Shown: positions 12,751-26,820, counted from the stretch's first letter. The stretch is DNA of 64,000 nucleotides from Nymphaea colorata (GCF_008831285.2 NC_045138.2:29607934-29671933); one strand, 5' to 3'. The notes: generated by a model not told the origin, from the letters alone. Program-made: numbers and translations.

Positions 12751-13480
12751 CACCATAAACCAGCTCGTTGCGTCGGGGGCTCCGTTTGGTCAAACCACCA
12801 CGCACTCGCGCTCCTCGCGGGGGAACACGGTGACGTCATCCGAGCTTTGACCGAACATTACCGTCCGAAAGGAATTTCATGGAGGGGTGAATTAGTCATT
12901 AGGGTGGGGAAGCCTCCCGAGGGGAGGAGTGAAGTGAAGGAGCGGTGAAAAAATACGGTCCGGCGAAAATCCGACAGGGTCCTCTTCGAAGTCGACGCTG
13001 GCGGGACCCGCTCCATCAGATATCTCCTCGACGCCGATCGGACGGCTCGGATTCGCCCCCAGCGGAAGGGCAAAAACGGTAAGGAAAAATATCAAAAGGA
13101 GCGAACCGCATGGAACCCACGGTGGGGCGCGCTCTCACCGGGTCCCACCCCGGGCCTGGGGTCCACCTCTCCCTCCTTCCGCCTCGCCGGCCAATAGGCA
13201 TCGCCGTGGGTGGGTCCCACGAGAAAAGTGAAGGCGGGGAACCTGGCCGGGGATCTGTCGCGTGAGTTGATGGCGCATCATTTCTTGTTATGGTGATGTC
13301 GGAACCGTTCATCTGGAAAGCGGGTCACGATCGACGGTTTTCCTGTTTCGTGTTGCGCCCCCCGTGTTTGTTCCTTTTGAGCGCTTCGGGGGATGAGATC
13401 TCGAAATTCGAAATCCATATCCGAATCGTTTTTGCCCTGTTCGAAATTTTATTGAGATTAGAGAGAGAGAAATGACGTTC
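12750..13480. other. GC-rich block with promoter-like words
   Basis: A block of about 700 bp, much richer in GC and CpG than its surroundings. It contains repeated GGGTCCCAC, CGGACGGCTCGGAT and CCGGGG words of the kind found near plant promoters. The open frames on both strands have arginine- and proline-rich, low-information translations, and I do not accept them as genes. The downstream flank (13.5 kb on) returns abruptly to AT-rich DNA. Confidence 0.45.
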
Positions 13481-13744
13481 GAGAAATGTGACGCCGGAAT
13501 AGGGGAACACGATTAATTTTTTTTATTGAAAATGCGCTGCCAATGGTCGTCAATCGTTCATTTTTAAAATGTTTTTACTCGTAATTAAAAACTTTTCTTA
13601 TATTGTTTCGAAAATTAAAAATTAGTCGACCGGGACTCTTGTTGACCCCAATTACAAATTCGCTTCAGCAACTTTATTGTAAAAAACTACAAATATAAGC
13701 TTTTTTTTTTAGTATCACAACCAAAAAAACGTACTTACGATTTT

Positions 13745-14078
13745 TAGGAGTGTTTGTTTGGCTTTAGCACTTACTAAAGCTATCCTCACTGTCCTATGCT
13801 CACCAACCTGGCTCGCCCATATTTGATAATGACTCCGGAGAGGGTGTGAAGGAAGTCTGGTTTGTGTGGACCAAGTGGGTGCTGTCCGGTTTAGCCGGCA
13901 CCTCCACTGAAAGTAGTTAATGTCTTTTATTTTTTTTTAATTGCTAAAAATTGAACAGTTAATAGATTTTGAGTATATTGACTTAAACCCAAATTTTAGG
14001 TTACGGTTTTGCAACTAAAAGATCCTTTGCCAAATTTGTACAAGTCTTATGTACAAACGTATGCCAAACAAAAAAAAG
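13745..14078. mobile_element. Possible miniature transposon relic
   Basis: The left side reads GTGTTTGTTTGGC near 13750 and the right side has GCCAAAC near 14061, which gives a short inverted match (TTTGTTTGGC against its complement) about 310 bp apart. The ends and the target duplication cannot be fixed, so this is only a suggestion. Confidence 0.2.
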
Positions 14079-14079
14079 G

Positions 14080-15650
14080 GATACAAAATCTGACCTAACT
14101 TCCAACCTAACCTGCAAACTTAACTTGCCTAACTTTTTGAGATCTTACTAACAACTGCATGTGCAGAAAGAAAGTGACATTTTGGATGTTTGATTAATGT
14201 TTTTCATATTCAGCACAAACAAACATTATTCATATTCATGTCCAAGGAGGTTGATGCAACGATCGAGGCGAGAGCTAATAGGTAACCAGTTCCTGTTTCG
14301 AATTCTTAGAGTGTCCTTTGTGTTGTAAAAAGATGCCCATTGATATGAAAGTTGAAACATAAAAAAAATGGCAGAATGAAGCAAAATGGGGGTAATAAGA
14401 TGAAATACTCCTCCTACTCATCCAAAAAAGATGAAATACTCTTCCTACTCGCCCAAAAATACTATTCATATTCTTCTGAGAAATATAAACCCATTCTTCT
14501 GTACCAATGCACCACCAGTCTAGCATGTAGATATGGATGCCCTTTGTTTCAGGGGGACTTTCACTGGGAACTTGGCAAAGGCTCGCAATGAAGTTTGGTT
14601 CATCGTGCATCAACAAGTCCTTTTTACAGTTGTTCTAACCCCTTAGTTTTCCCAAACATATATCAAACGCACGTATTTTTATTTCATATGCTAATGTCCA
14701 TCAGTTGTCACATAGTTTTTGGTAGCAACGCTTCTGTTGTGCTTGAAAGCAACAGCACTGGGTTACTGTTTTGCTAATGTGTCAGTTAAATAGTTGTTTT
14801 GAAAGGGCATGAACAAATTCACAGTTTCGGCAACAATTGCAGAAAGAAAGCACTGACAAACCAACAGAGCTAACTGAACATTTGTTTCAGCCTTCCTAAT
14901 ATGAATGAGACTGTTTTTATACAGACAAGGGCCTCTGTTGCAGGTGACACATGGGAGAGGTGTTTTAACGGCATCCACGGAGTCTCAACTCTCCTTATGG
15001 GTAACGTTTTCCACTGGGGTGATCACTTTCATGAGATGGCTTTTCCAAGGGAAAGAGCTACCACATGATCACGTCCATGAAACAAACGCCTTACTTTCCC
15101 AAGCATTAGGAAAGTTAAGCCTCATTCCGTCCGCATCTGGTACGTGCCAAGGTGTGTGTGTGCACGCACACACGCATGCTTAAAAAAGAGAGAGAGATCC
15201 TCTGTGTTAATTGCAGCATGTGAAAACACGAGCTTCAGCAAACAATTCCAGCAGCAATCGGAATATTGCTACAGATGCCATCTTGGAAATTGCATTCCAC
15301 TGTCGGCAAATTATGGTACGGGAGTTGGATTTCTCCGCTTAACTTATTCTTCACATGCATGGCTACAAGCCATAGCAGAGGACACTATGTATGTATATAG
15401 TGTCAACAATGTAGTCCATACACCCTGTGCCCTTTGAACACTATAGTCGAGATAGAGAGAGAGATAGAGAGAGAAAGAGAGATATTCTCCTGTGCCCACT
15501 TTAGCAGGTGAAGTGTAGTCCGTAGACCCTTTGCGGTTTGCACAATATGCATGCGTCCAAACCACAGGAGAGGGAAGAAACAGAGATGTCAGATGACATT
15601 CCACATGTGAAACAACGACTACATGCACAATTTTGCATGTTGAGCACAGA
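14080..15650. other. Spacer between the Aux/IAA side and EMC1
   Basis: No gene seen. It contains short GT/CA and GA runs (about 15151-15175 and 15450-15482). The part next to 15835 should include the 3' UTR and terminator of EMC1. Confidence 0.55.
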
Positions 15651-15660
15651 TACACGCATG

Positions 15661-15672
15661 CACACACACACA

Positions 15673-15708
<36 letters not shown>
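15661..15708. repeat. (CA)n(GA)n compound microsatellite
   Basis: About seven CA units run directly into about sixteen GA units. On the minus strand this is a CT/GT run about 130 nt past the EMC1 stop codon, so it probably lies in the EMC1 3' UTR. Confidence 0.85.
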
Positions 15709-15711
<3 letters not shown>

Positions 15712-15834
15712 ATGCATATATCACAAAAACAAAATTCTTGTGCAACTTGATGTAGCAGCACGATGAAGTCAAAAAGAGAGAGAAAGCGAGAGAGCATAAT
15801 GAAAACGAACAGTAACCAGAAATAAAAAGGGAAG

Positions 15835-18800
15835 TCACCTCCACTTCTCCCTGAGTTCCTTTTTCTCAGATAAGATCCAAGTGGCAATGATGGCTCCAAC
15901 CAATGCAACTATTGTGATAAGCAGAAGTGCGTAACTGAAATCCTCAGTGAGTGAGTCGTAGGTCCGAGAAGGTGCAATTCTTGTGAAAAAGACATCCACA
16001 CCATATGTGAAAACCAGAGCCGTTGATTCGAGCCTTGATGGGACAGTCACTATGCCACGTAGGCCTTCCACTTGAAGTGAATGTGTTATGTATGACTGAA
16101 GATATGGAGTTACCCATAAAGCATGTTATGTACAGAAGAAGTTTGCATAAAGTGATTATTGGAAAAGGAATTGCAGCTAAAATACTAAATGTTGAATAAC
16201 TGGAACTCAAAGCCACTTTAAATATCCAAAATCAGAATTCTAGATATGGAGAAAGGCAAACATGATCTTCACGGAAAACAGAGAGGAGACAGAAAGAATA
16301 TTAACAGCAAACATGCTCCTCTCCTCTCTGAAAACGGAGAGGGAGAGAGAGACAGAGACAGAGAGAATTTTCAGCAAATTCCTTGTAATCCTGAAATTTA
16401 ACTGGCTTAAGAAATGAATCGTGAAATGAATTCTCAACCCATTTCAAATTCTGGATTTGCATTGGCATACTTTTACAATACGAATTTGAATGTCTTTAAA
16501 ATGATTTTAGATGAATCAGAATTAAGGAAGAAAACTACGCACAGCTGATATTTCACATTTTGTCAATGCAATTGAAGCAACAAAAGGAATCAGAAAGGAA
16601 CCAGCAGATGAGAAGCACACAAACCTGTGGAAAAATCGGTAGTGCATCTGTTAGTGGTATAATCCCCTCTTCCCTTTCAGATGGAGAAGGATCAGGTGTT
16701 CGTCGTGGATCAAGAAATCGTTTATCAAGAGCCAATACCTAAGTCCATAAAAAATGCTTAAAGCATGAAAATAATGAAATTGATAAACCAAATGTTTCAA
16801 TATTGCCGACAGTTAAATCTATTTAAGACCAAAATCAATTCCGACCTGATCAGAAATGGTGCCAATAAGTAACTGCTTGGAAGTGATACCCTTGACTGTT
16901 GCAGTCACTGCCATTGTTTTCACTGAATGTGTGAAGAAGTAACTTTGTGCCTTCACTGTCACTTCCGGACGGGAATAAGAAGATATGGGCACGGTCAGAT
17001 TGTGTTTCCCAAACATAAGTCTAAGCACATCCTTGTTATCCTGTAAACAAGAGGAACATACGAACTTCAGACCCCAAAAAGATGCAGAAACAATGACAAA
17101 ATTGAAAACTCAAAGCACAAGTGGAAAATTATAAAGAGAAAACACTGAAGCTTACAGCCCGAGATTCATCATATATCTCCATAACTGAAATCTCGTATCT
17201 GTGTGCCCTAAGATTGAAATAGTGGTAGACAACCCAGTTCTCACTGAAGACCTTTAAGCAGGACAATCAAGAACAAAAATTAGATCTGCATCCGACTTAG
17301 CAATCAAATTATTCCCTAACTCACATAAGTGTCAATCTCCAAAGCAAAGTTGAAACTTACAGCATTGACAGGACCTTGTGCACCAAGATGTGTCACACGA
17401 TGCAAGATGCGCCCAGTCACTGTATCAATAAGGTATGCAACCAACCAGGCTTCATCTGGGGTACATGACCCAATTCTACCACTGGCTTTTGGTGAAACAG
17501 TAACCACAAACAGCAAATTCTTGGAGATATACTTATACATCACATCTTGGTCCCCTAGTATCTTTGCTTGAGTATGAACAGCCTGCAAAGTAGAGTCGCT
17601 CATCAAGAATACACTTAACAGCACAATATGAAGAAACATATAAGCCATTTGAGTGAAGGAGACACAAAACTATGATTGCAATAGGCTGGCTATGAATGTA
17701 CATAACTCTTGCTGGAAACAGGGTTTCAGCTGCCCACAGAAAAGTCAACATTCAAACCAAGTCATAATCATATAATGCCCCTGAAAATACAATTCTGAAC
17801 ATCCAACAGATATGCATTATGCAACTGATCTGCAATATGCAAATGGTCATATCAAATTCATAGCGAAACATTAGCTGTCAACATGGTTACTACAATGATT
17901 AGTCTGTTCTCTTCAACTGGCTGGACTATAAGTGTGACGGCCATACATTTAGAAATTCAGTTGGCTTGGAAAGAAGAAAAAAAGGGTAAATCTAGCGTGC
18001 CCTTCAACTAGACAGTCAATTCCATTCTGCTGCCCTTTAGAAACAAATTTTCAAATACATTACTTTAGTATTTTCTGAAAGCTCCAATTAAACTACAGGT
18101 GTTGGATAACAGACTAAGCCTGCAGGTACATAAAGGTGAGAAGGCCAAAGGCTAAGATTGCAGTCCCATTGTTCCCAGATCCAGTTCACCTTTAACAGGT
18201 AGATTCTCACCCATGCCTTGGGGTGCCAATGGATCGGTAGAAAATTTCATATCAGATCCAAGAACGACAAAAAAGATGTTTGATATCTACAATTCTCAAT
18301 AAAAAAAGACAAATTACAGACACATGCATGTAAGGCTGGGCACCGGGCCGGGCCGCCACCGGGTACCCGGTACCCGGCCCTACTCTTTATCGGGCCGGCT
18401 CGGGTGGGCCCAATAAGCCCGATTCGGGCCCGATAATTTATTTTTTATTAATTTATATATATATATTATTTTATTATAATTATTTATATTTATATATTAT
18501 TTTATATTAAAAATATATTTTTAAAAATTTAATCGGCCCGAGCTCGGGCTCAGGTTTTCCGAGTCGGGCCAGACACAGGCCCGGTTTTTGGATGTCAGGC
18601 CGGCCTGATGCCCAAGCTTACACGCATGCATGCAAGCACATGCACTATGTGGATTACTTGATACGATTTTCCACATGGAAGATGCTACAGGATTTGGATC
18701 TAAGCCTAGAAACAGAACCTCCTGGATGAATCTGGGTCAGGATTACCCAAACCTGACTTAGAGTGGACCCAGTAACACCCCCACCTCAGTAGGAAATGTA

Positions 18801-21800
18801 TTATTTAAATCAAGTTCAACATCCTGATTCAACACCAGCAATGCTTTTTAACTAAATTTCTTTCTAAATAATGATGCACATCTCAATGCCTAACATACAA
18901 TTAAGTCAGAAATGTATCATTTAAACCAATAACATTATCCCATTTCAAGTCGACCCTCTAATTTCAGGAGATTCGTTTCTACATGATAGTGTACATGTTA
19001 ACAACTAGCATAGTATAATAAAGTTTAATGAAAAATTTAGATATATACTTATAATGCTATAATGTCATATTTTCTATTGTTGAAAACACAAAATGTTGAG
19101 AAAAAATGAGGATAAAACAACGAAAATTTTGAAAAATAGACTATAAAATGATCAATTGTTTAAAAAGTGAACTGCCAATACTAAATGAAGCTAACTAATA
19201 ATTAAGAAATCAGTTGCTCCAAGCTTCACCACACTGAGGGAAGTATCAAGCCTTTGGTTTCCAAACGTGCTTTCAAAAAAGCAAGATCCTCCTTTAATAA
19301 TAGTTTCTGGTGACTATGGATTGACTGAGTCACAACAGACCTTGACCTCAGCCAAACATATGCAGTTTACAAAGAAAAATACAGTATATCGGTGTTGGAA
19401 TTTAAAAAGAAATAGATGTATGGAAGCTTATAGGATAATTATTCTTCCTTAGAAAAGTGTCAAGAGCCCGCAAAAAAATCTATAACAAAAGTATACCGAG
19501 AATCAGATCCATGCCATATATATGGTTACTGGGAGCTTTTCTTCAACAAAAAGGCCGTCAGACACTCCCATGATAGTCTTGTTTTTTGTTTTTGCAGTAA
19601 AAGTTCAATCTCGTGATCATTTTGTGTTCATGCTTGAACTGTGAATGAAATGTTCTAAAAGTTTCATTGTTTATGATTCCAGAGAAACTATTTTCATAAG
19701 CACCAACATACTTGTGATCTGCGTACTTGTGCGGACACACTGTGCAAGTGATGGCAATACATAACCAGCTCTTGAATAGCAAACACAAGTATACGCATAG
19801 TACTACCACTGCTCGAAGCCTCGATATATTTTTTTTGGAAAAGAACTTAAAATAACCAAAAATATGATGAGAAAAAAATGTAAGGAGAAGAACAAAATTT
19901 GAAGATGCAAACAGTAAACCAACAAAAACCAACCTCATTCGGCATTCTTGTTGCAATTTTTGCAATTACTTCAGTCTCTGAAGGGAATATAACGGACCAG
20001 AGATGCCTTGTGTCAAAGCAATATTCATCTGCAGCATCAGAGATGCAGTTTCCACCTAACGTGTGGCCCATAATTATTTGTTTTTCTGTGTCAACAGAAT
20101 ACAAATATATGTTCTGTCGTTCCCCTTCCAATTTACTCAATGAATCGGTTGACCGAGGAAATAAGTGTGCTTGTTTGTTGGTATCAATCAGAAGATGAAG
20201 CCGCTGCTCTGTAGAATCAGTTAATGAAAGAGGTACAACTTGCAATATAGAATAAGGAAGGTTGAGAGATTTAATTTCCTTTCCAGTGTAAGAATCAACA
20301 AATGAGAGACTTGACGCGTCAGGCCTGCAACTGCCAACAACAAGAATGGATGGATTTGTATCCATTGCATGATGATGAGGAGTTTGCCAATTATATATTT
20401 TAAATCCAGAAGGATGCTGACAGGCTTCAGTTTTTCGTAAGGAAGGCAGCAGAAGTGACCATACTACCCGTCCATCACCGCTATGTAGTGCAAAAACCTT
20501 TCCAGCTTTAGTAATAACTATGATCAACTTCCGGAAGCCATTATGATCACGTGTCATCTTACTTTTCTCAGAGCTTCTTAGCCTCATATCTTGTATAACT
20601 GCAATATCTTCAGGACTTGCAAGCATAAGAGTGCCTTTGAGTTTCAGCATATGTCCCTTGTCACGAAAAATGCATCCACATATCAATGTACAATGTCTTA
20701 TTGAAGTACATCAACAAGTGACCACTTAATCAGGGTTAAAGTGACTCAAACAGAAAGAAACAGCAAAACAAATGGAGAGACTTTTTTTTTTTCAGCAATG
20801 GAAAATAAAACTCCCCAAGAACAAAACCACAGACGTTTGAAGCCAAGGCAAAGCTAAACTGGAAAATAGGGAACTCTTGGAAATACCTTGAGCCACTCAA
20901 ACAGATTCTCCTCAACTTTGGCAACTGAAACACCTTCTTTTTCCACTGGTAGTTCAGATGTCGTAGTATCCATGATTGAGGCAAGTCCTTCCTCCCTAGA
21001 CCATACAATCTCCCCTTGCTGTAGCAGCAATAATGAATGATCCTCCATGGTAATCAGGGCCCTGAATCCATAAGATTTATCTGTCCTAATATAATTATTT
21101 ATGAAAACCTTCTGCACAAGCCCCTTTTGATTATCAATCCGAATATTGTCCTTAATTAGCTCAGTTTGTTCCCCACTGTCAAGTTTTACTCTTAGGGAAA
21201 CTTTATCATCCTCCTGCTGAATAACAGCAAAAGCTTGTTGGCCCTCAGTAAGCAAGAGAGAATCACTAACACAGGCTGGATTTTTTACTTTATCAATGAT
21301 AACCAACTCATCCTCATTGGATGCTTTTACCAAGAAAATAAAAGATTCACTCCTTAAAGCAAACACACCAACGAGTTTTGCAGGTAAGATGGTCAGATCC
21401 CCGGAATAATAATCAACAAGATTAGATAGGGCAGTCTGACGAAATTTGATTTTTCCATCAGAGAAACCAGCAGAAACTATGGTTGACCTAGACCCATCTA
21501 ACACAACTAACTTGTCGCTTGAAATAAATGACGCTTCCCCAAAAATTCCGCCAGGAACAGATTCAGTGGTCCACTTTATTATTTCTCCATTTGTAGCACT
21601 AATCTGACATAACACTAACTGAGAATAACCATCAAAACCCACAGCCAAGATCGTTCCACCACTAGGTGAAACAGAAATGCGCTGAATCTCTAGTCTGTAA
21701 CAAAGAATCAGAAGAAAATCCACCAAAAAGATCAGTTCAGAAGAAAATCCACCAAAAAGATCAGTTACTAACTGATAAAAAGAGAAAGAGGGAGAGAAAG

Positions 21801-24800
21801 AGAAAGAGAGACCCCTCCAAGAAAAGCTCTGTTCTCCAAAGAATTTCACCATCTATACTAGAAACAGCATGAAGCCAGCCTCCACTAAAAGCAAGAACAG
21901 CACTGTCTTTTTCAACTTTGATAGCCACCTGCAATATCATGTTTTTGTCCGTATCACTTAAAGCAATATGGCATTTACCAAGACAGAAATTAATCCCCTA
22001 ACTCCGGTGTGACAAACAAGGCGATAGGAACATTTTTACTTCAAACCTCTCAAAGGAAGCATCCATTACTCACCGGCATGGATAACAAAGATCTTGAAGG
22101 AACTGAACCTTTAAGATGGGACTCCCAGACCATTTGACCATCAGCCAGACTCCATGCCCTCAAAATACTAGCATTGGATGATAGAGTAATGACATCTGTT
22201 GAATATGAAATAACTTGGTTATAACTACTGAAAGAACAGAACACATAAAAATGACAACACAAAGGGAATTTAAGCAATCAAACAATCTTTAAAGAATGCA
22301 GAACTTGGTATTTCATATCCTGGTTAAGAGATAATCAAGAACCAAATTAGAAAATTTATGCAATATAAATCAATTGAAAGTACTCTTCCAGGACCCAGAA
22401 AACATGAAACTCAACAATATTTCCAAGGTGTCAAAACATTAAAAACTAATGAAAATGAGAAAACAACTTTAAGCAGCTAAAGAGGGTAGCTTTACAGCTT
22501 CAGCAAAAACAAAATGTGAACAACAAGAATCATGGGGTGGCCAAGTATAAAGCACTCATTAAATGAAGCAAATAGGGCTTTGCTCGTTGGTCGAAGACTC
22601 CATCATGAAAGCAAGCAAATGCCACTCACCATTACCAAAATGGGGAGATTGAGACTCACGCAGAAGCTTTCTAAGACATAAATTCAAATGCAAGCTCCAA
22701 AGGAAGGCAAGGCAAAGAACACAAAAGAGAAATTGTGGGTGAAAGATAGATGCCAAATCAGGTGGTTTCTCATGCCAAAATTTTCACATTCCAGAAAGGT
22801 CCAGTTCCAGAGCATGTAACCAACTCACATTCAAAGATTAATAGGACTCATGAATTTCTTCAAGAGACACAATCCACCAAAATGATGAAAAGTGAAACAT
22901 GAACCTTCATTAGCATGACATAAGGATTTTATATGTTTAAAAGTTATGCATTATAATAACCATACACCTTTCAATCCAGGTAAGGCAAGCTACTACAACG
23001 AATGCTAACCCCACTTCAAAAAAAACACACAAGTTCATTAGAAAGTATAAGGAGATCGCGGTCCAATGCTAGTCTTTTCTTTTTCTCTCTAATCCATCTG
23101 GCCAAAGCATCCATTTTCTATTAGCACATGACCCAAAATGTAACATCAGGCCGGTGTGCTAGGCCCCATAATAAATGTCTAATTTTATTTAAAGCCTAGT
23201 GCACCACCATGTAATGGGTAGCGATCCACTCTCACCAAATTAATCAACTTCAAAGCCAATACCTAGAATTTAAACTTTTGGTAGATGACAAGGACCTAGA
23301 CAGACCAACACTGTCTAGTCATTCAGAACCAAGACCCTCCAGAGGTCTACACCTTCTTTAAAATCCAACTAGCTTCAGAAATGGCAAATGGTTACAGCTA
23401 AGGTATAGCCTGGAAGGTCAACAACAAAAAGGAAATGGTGGACATGACTGGTGATAGTGATACCAATTACACTACTATCTTGCAACACTAGTGACAGATT
23501 AGTTAAGGTTTTAACGTTTATTTCTTGACAAAGCTTCATGAGATCCTATGAACAGCTAAAACAGATTTAGTTTGTCCCCTTGGTTGGAAACTCAAGACAA
23601 GCTTCATACTTTATCTGACTGTAAAATAAAGTTTAAACTTTAAAGCAGTTCAACGTTGACATGCCTGGATAAATCTGAGCAAGTTAGCATAGCAGCAAGG
23701 TGGTGCTAGTTAAATAATATCTATTAGGATAATGGCACTTTTTAGTTAATAAGCTCACTGAATAGACTGATTTTAAACTTCACTATTCCAGCCTAAAATT
23801 TCAGTGATTGAGTTTGAGAGGATCAAAACTCACTTGAATGATATATAGCAACAAAAGAAGTTTAGGCCAAGACCAAAAAAAAAAAAGCTAAGTCAACAAA
23901 GTTCATTCTCATATTCAAATTCCCAGGACCAAGAGATTACTGTAGGAGATGTATTACATTTCCCAAGTGCAATATCGATTCCATCCACTGCATCACTTTC
24001 TGCAAGGACATGCCTCCAAACTGCATTTTACCAAAAGAAATAAGCTTAAGTAATGTCAATAAATGCAGAGCACCCAGAAAATCATTTTGGTTGGACAAAA
24101 AGCCAATTTGCATGCAACATCCAATAGATCAGAAATACTTACAGAGATCTCCCTTGCGAAGATCCAGAGAAGCAATAACATTCTCCTCAGTGGCAACTAT
24201 AACACGTCTCCTTCCCGTTTTTTGAGTGTGAAAAACAGCCTCCTTTACATTACCAATATATTTTTTATGCCTGAATGGAAAAGGACAAGGAAATTGAACA
24301 AGGAAAGAGGATGAACTACATCATGAACAAGGCACTAGGAAAGCAGTAATATTCTGAGGAGTCTGATAGAGGAAGTGAATATTGGAAAACAAAAAATAAA
24401 AGAAGGGTGCGAAAAAGTAAAAACATGCCATCCAAATTTCCATATTCAAATTTGACAAAATTCATCCTAGACCTTCAGCCTTCTCACTGCCATATATGAA
24501 CTATAGTTCACACGGTTCATCTTGACTCCAAAAAAGAAAAGAACAACAAAAAGGAAAAAAAAAAAAAAAGACGTTACAACACAGAACTTTGCCTCAGATT
24601 TTATAAATTAAGAAATGCCTTTGCGAACCTTCTTCCTGTTTAAGCCTTAAGTTGTATGTTTATGCATTACATCCATTGGCTCAATTAACAACATCTAACA
24701 TCTACAGGTAAATTTGATAAATAGATCATTTCCACTATAACCCAGCAGTGTAGCCTTGGGGAAGACGTGAGTTCTTTCTGGCATCGATTCGCTTTGACAA

Positions 24801-25737
24801 CCTATAGAATCTGACTGTTTACAATTTACGAAACTTTCACTCTATGCAATCAAGCCTGAAATACCATTAAATCCCTTTCGAAGAAGAAGTGAACAAGATG
24901 ACACCTGCTACGCCATAACCAAAGAAATACAGTCAGTAAATGTTCAACTGACCATGCCATCCGCAACACACAAAACAACAACAATTCTTCGCTAAAAATT
25001 TTTTACCATACATCACCTGTCTGAAATTAGGCCAATGATCATCTCACAACATTTCCCTATCAAACTAAACCCAGAGAAATCAAAACCTCACTACAACAGA
25101 AACTCAAACACTGTATACCAAGTACAAGTGAAGCAGTTACCCGATGGAGGTACTTCAACTCACTCTTAAAATAGCAGGCTTTCACCAAAGGCTACAAACA
25201 GCTATAGAAATATTGTTCCTCTTAGCTTATTTCAAAACCACAACTACGTTGGCGGTCAGACGCGAAACAAGAAACCACGTATCTCTTCCTAACTATCACA
25301 TTCGTGGTGAAGAAGAAGCCTGTTTGATGGATTATAGAAATCCTAATACATTATAGCATCCTCATTGCGTCAAACTCTCTTCAGGCAGTATGGTTCGAAC
25401 CGAACAGGTACCCAACAGAGTAAAAGACCGACTCATCAATTGATAAGAGATGCGAATTTCACTCGGAATTAGGCATCATCGATTGATAAGAAATGGGAAT
25501 TTCACTAGGAATTAGACAAAACTAATCCTATGACCCATCCCACTAGACTGCCGCAAATACAAAAAATCCTCCAAGCAGAACAATCCAAGAAAATTTTCTA
25601 CTAGGTGAAGTATGAGGCAAAACCACTCACCAGTCCATGACCCCAACTTGATCTTCGTACAAAGCCAGACATGACTTGGAGGATAAGATGACGATGCAAA
25701 GGAGGGTGGAGAAGAAAACCCAGATCGAGTTCGCCAT
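15835..25737 (-). CDS. EMC1: ER membrane protein complex subunit 1 (EMC1)
   Basis: Largest lumenal subunit of the ER membrane protein complex, which inserts transmembrane segments into the ER. Coding exons (minus): 25737-25631, 24270-24143, 24020-23958, 22195-22074, 21928-21813, 21694-20887, 20656-19934, 17582-17361, 17251-17156, 17040-16846, 16738-16625, 16095-15835. They sum to 2955 nt, 984 aa, close to the 982 aa of Arabidopsis EMC1. Residues 1-27 form a signal peptide. The body is the PQQ-like beta-propeller region (for example LHAVSSIDGEILW and DHSLLLLQQGEIVWSREEG). The C-terminal DUF1620 region has TSKQLLIGT, LDKRFLDPRR and EEGIIPL. One membrane span is at about 953-973, followed by the short cytosolic tail SEKKELREKWR. 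The fifth donor (GTCTCT) is weak but gives the expected EGLEIQR join. The 7th intron (17583-19933) carries a hAT-type element. A possible 5' UTR intron ends just before the start codon (acceptor TTGCAG near 25764). Confidence 0.97.
18331..18620. mobile_element. hAT-type miniature transposon in an EMC1 intron
   Basis: 290 bp with imperfect 21-bp terminal inverted repeats (TAAGGCTGGGCACC... and, from the other end, TAAGCTTGGGCATC...; 17 of 21 match). Both ends are rich in CGGGCC words around an AT-rich core. The flanks CATGCATG (18323-18330) and CACGCATG (18621-18628) form an 8-bp target duplication with one mismatch, as expected for hAT elements. It has no coding capacity. It sits in the 2.35-kb EMC1 intron, away from the splice sites. 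Confidence 0.8.
21709..21766. repeat. 29-bp tandem duplication inside a 118-nt EMC1 intron
   Basis: Two identical 29-bp copies (21709-21737 and 21738-21766) lie within the very short intron between EMC1 coding exons 5 and 6. The duplication makes up about half of the intron. The rest is a pyrimidine-rich run on the coding strand. Confidence 0.9.
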
Positions 25738-26820
25738 CGCTTTCCTTTGGGATTTCGATCTCTGCAACAAAATAGAACCGAACCCAAGTAGGGATTAAGA
25801 TCTCAGGACTGCAGAAAACAGATGTGAAGTGCGTACAAGATCACCAGACGACCTACCAACAACATCGCTCACGGTAAGTCAGAGGGCGTGGAGTAGCGCC
25901 CTCGAAGCCCTCAGCCACCTCGTTGCTCAGGTTCACAGGGAGACTCACAGGGAAACAAAGGCAAGCGCATTCCACTTGCTTTTGGAGACCCGAATCGGTC
26001 AATTCCGAGCCTGATTGAGGGAGAATCGGTTTCTGATGTTACACTAATTTGATCGGTCTAACTGGATGTGATATCGATTCGGTCAGACCGACTCCGTTTT
26101 ATCTAAAGCCAACAATGAATTAAAAAGTAAATAAGTTTATTTCACGATTTAAGCAGAAGACACAGCAGGGGTAAAGAGCGTTGAATTGCCTCGTATCTAA
26201 AATACATGTTCTTGAATCCCAGGTTACAAAATTTCGAATCTTTAATTTCTAGTAAGGATGTAAAATCTTATGTTTCAAACATGCCTAAGTTTGTAATTTT
26301 ATTTGAGATCAATAGGTTCGAGACATAATGGATATTTTGAAATTACGGTTCCAAAATTGCTAGAACTACAGATTTAAATCAAACTCAACTCTAAATCAAA
26401 CACTTGAACACGAAAGTCAAGGTACTCAAACGGCTGTTTTAAAGATCTCAATGATCTAGTTGATTGTCCATAAAGTAGAAATCCTTTCTTAGCTTGAGTT
26501 ATAAACACCTATGACTTTTGAGGACCATATCAAGTTTCAATCAAAAACCACTTCACAAAAAACGTGTAGACAGATATAATACGATAAAGTTTTATATCTT
26601 GAAAATAAAACGAGAAAAATTTGGCAATTTTTTTAAAAAAATTTAAACATTTAATATATCTTAAAAATTATAAAAAAATAAAAATTAATAAAAAAAAAAA
26701 AAGAAAACGGGAAAAAACGTATAATATGGGTATTATACGTGTTTTTTGTTTTTTGACGTTTTTTAAAAAAAAAAACACCGATTTTAGAGTTGAGTTTGAT
26801 TTAAAAGTCAAGGTCACTGA

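Noticed and set aside
13016-13312. 98-codon minus-strand frame
   Set aside because: Typical chance frame in GC-rich DNA; proline/arginine-rich with no recognisable motif or exon context.
15344-15908. Serine/leucine-rich minus-strand frames
   Set aside because: They run through the CT/GT microsatellite in the EMC1 3' UTR.
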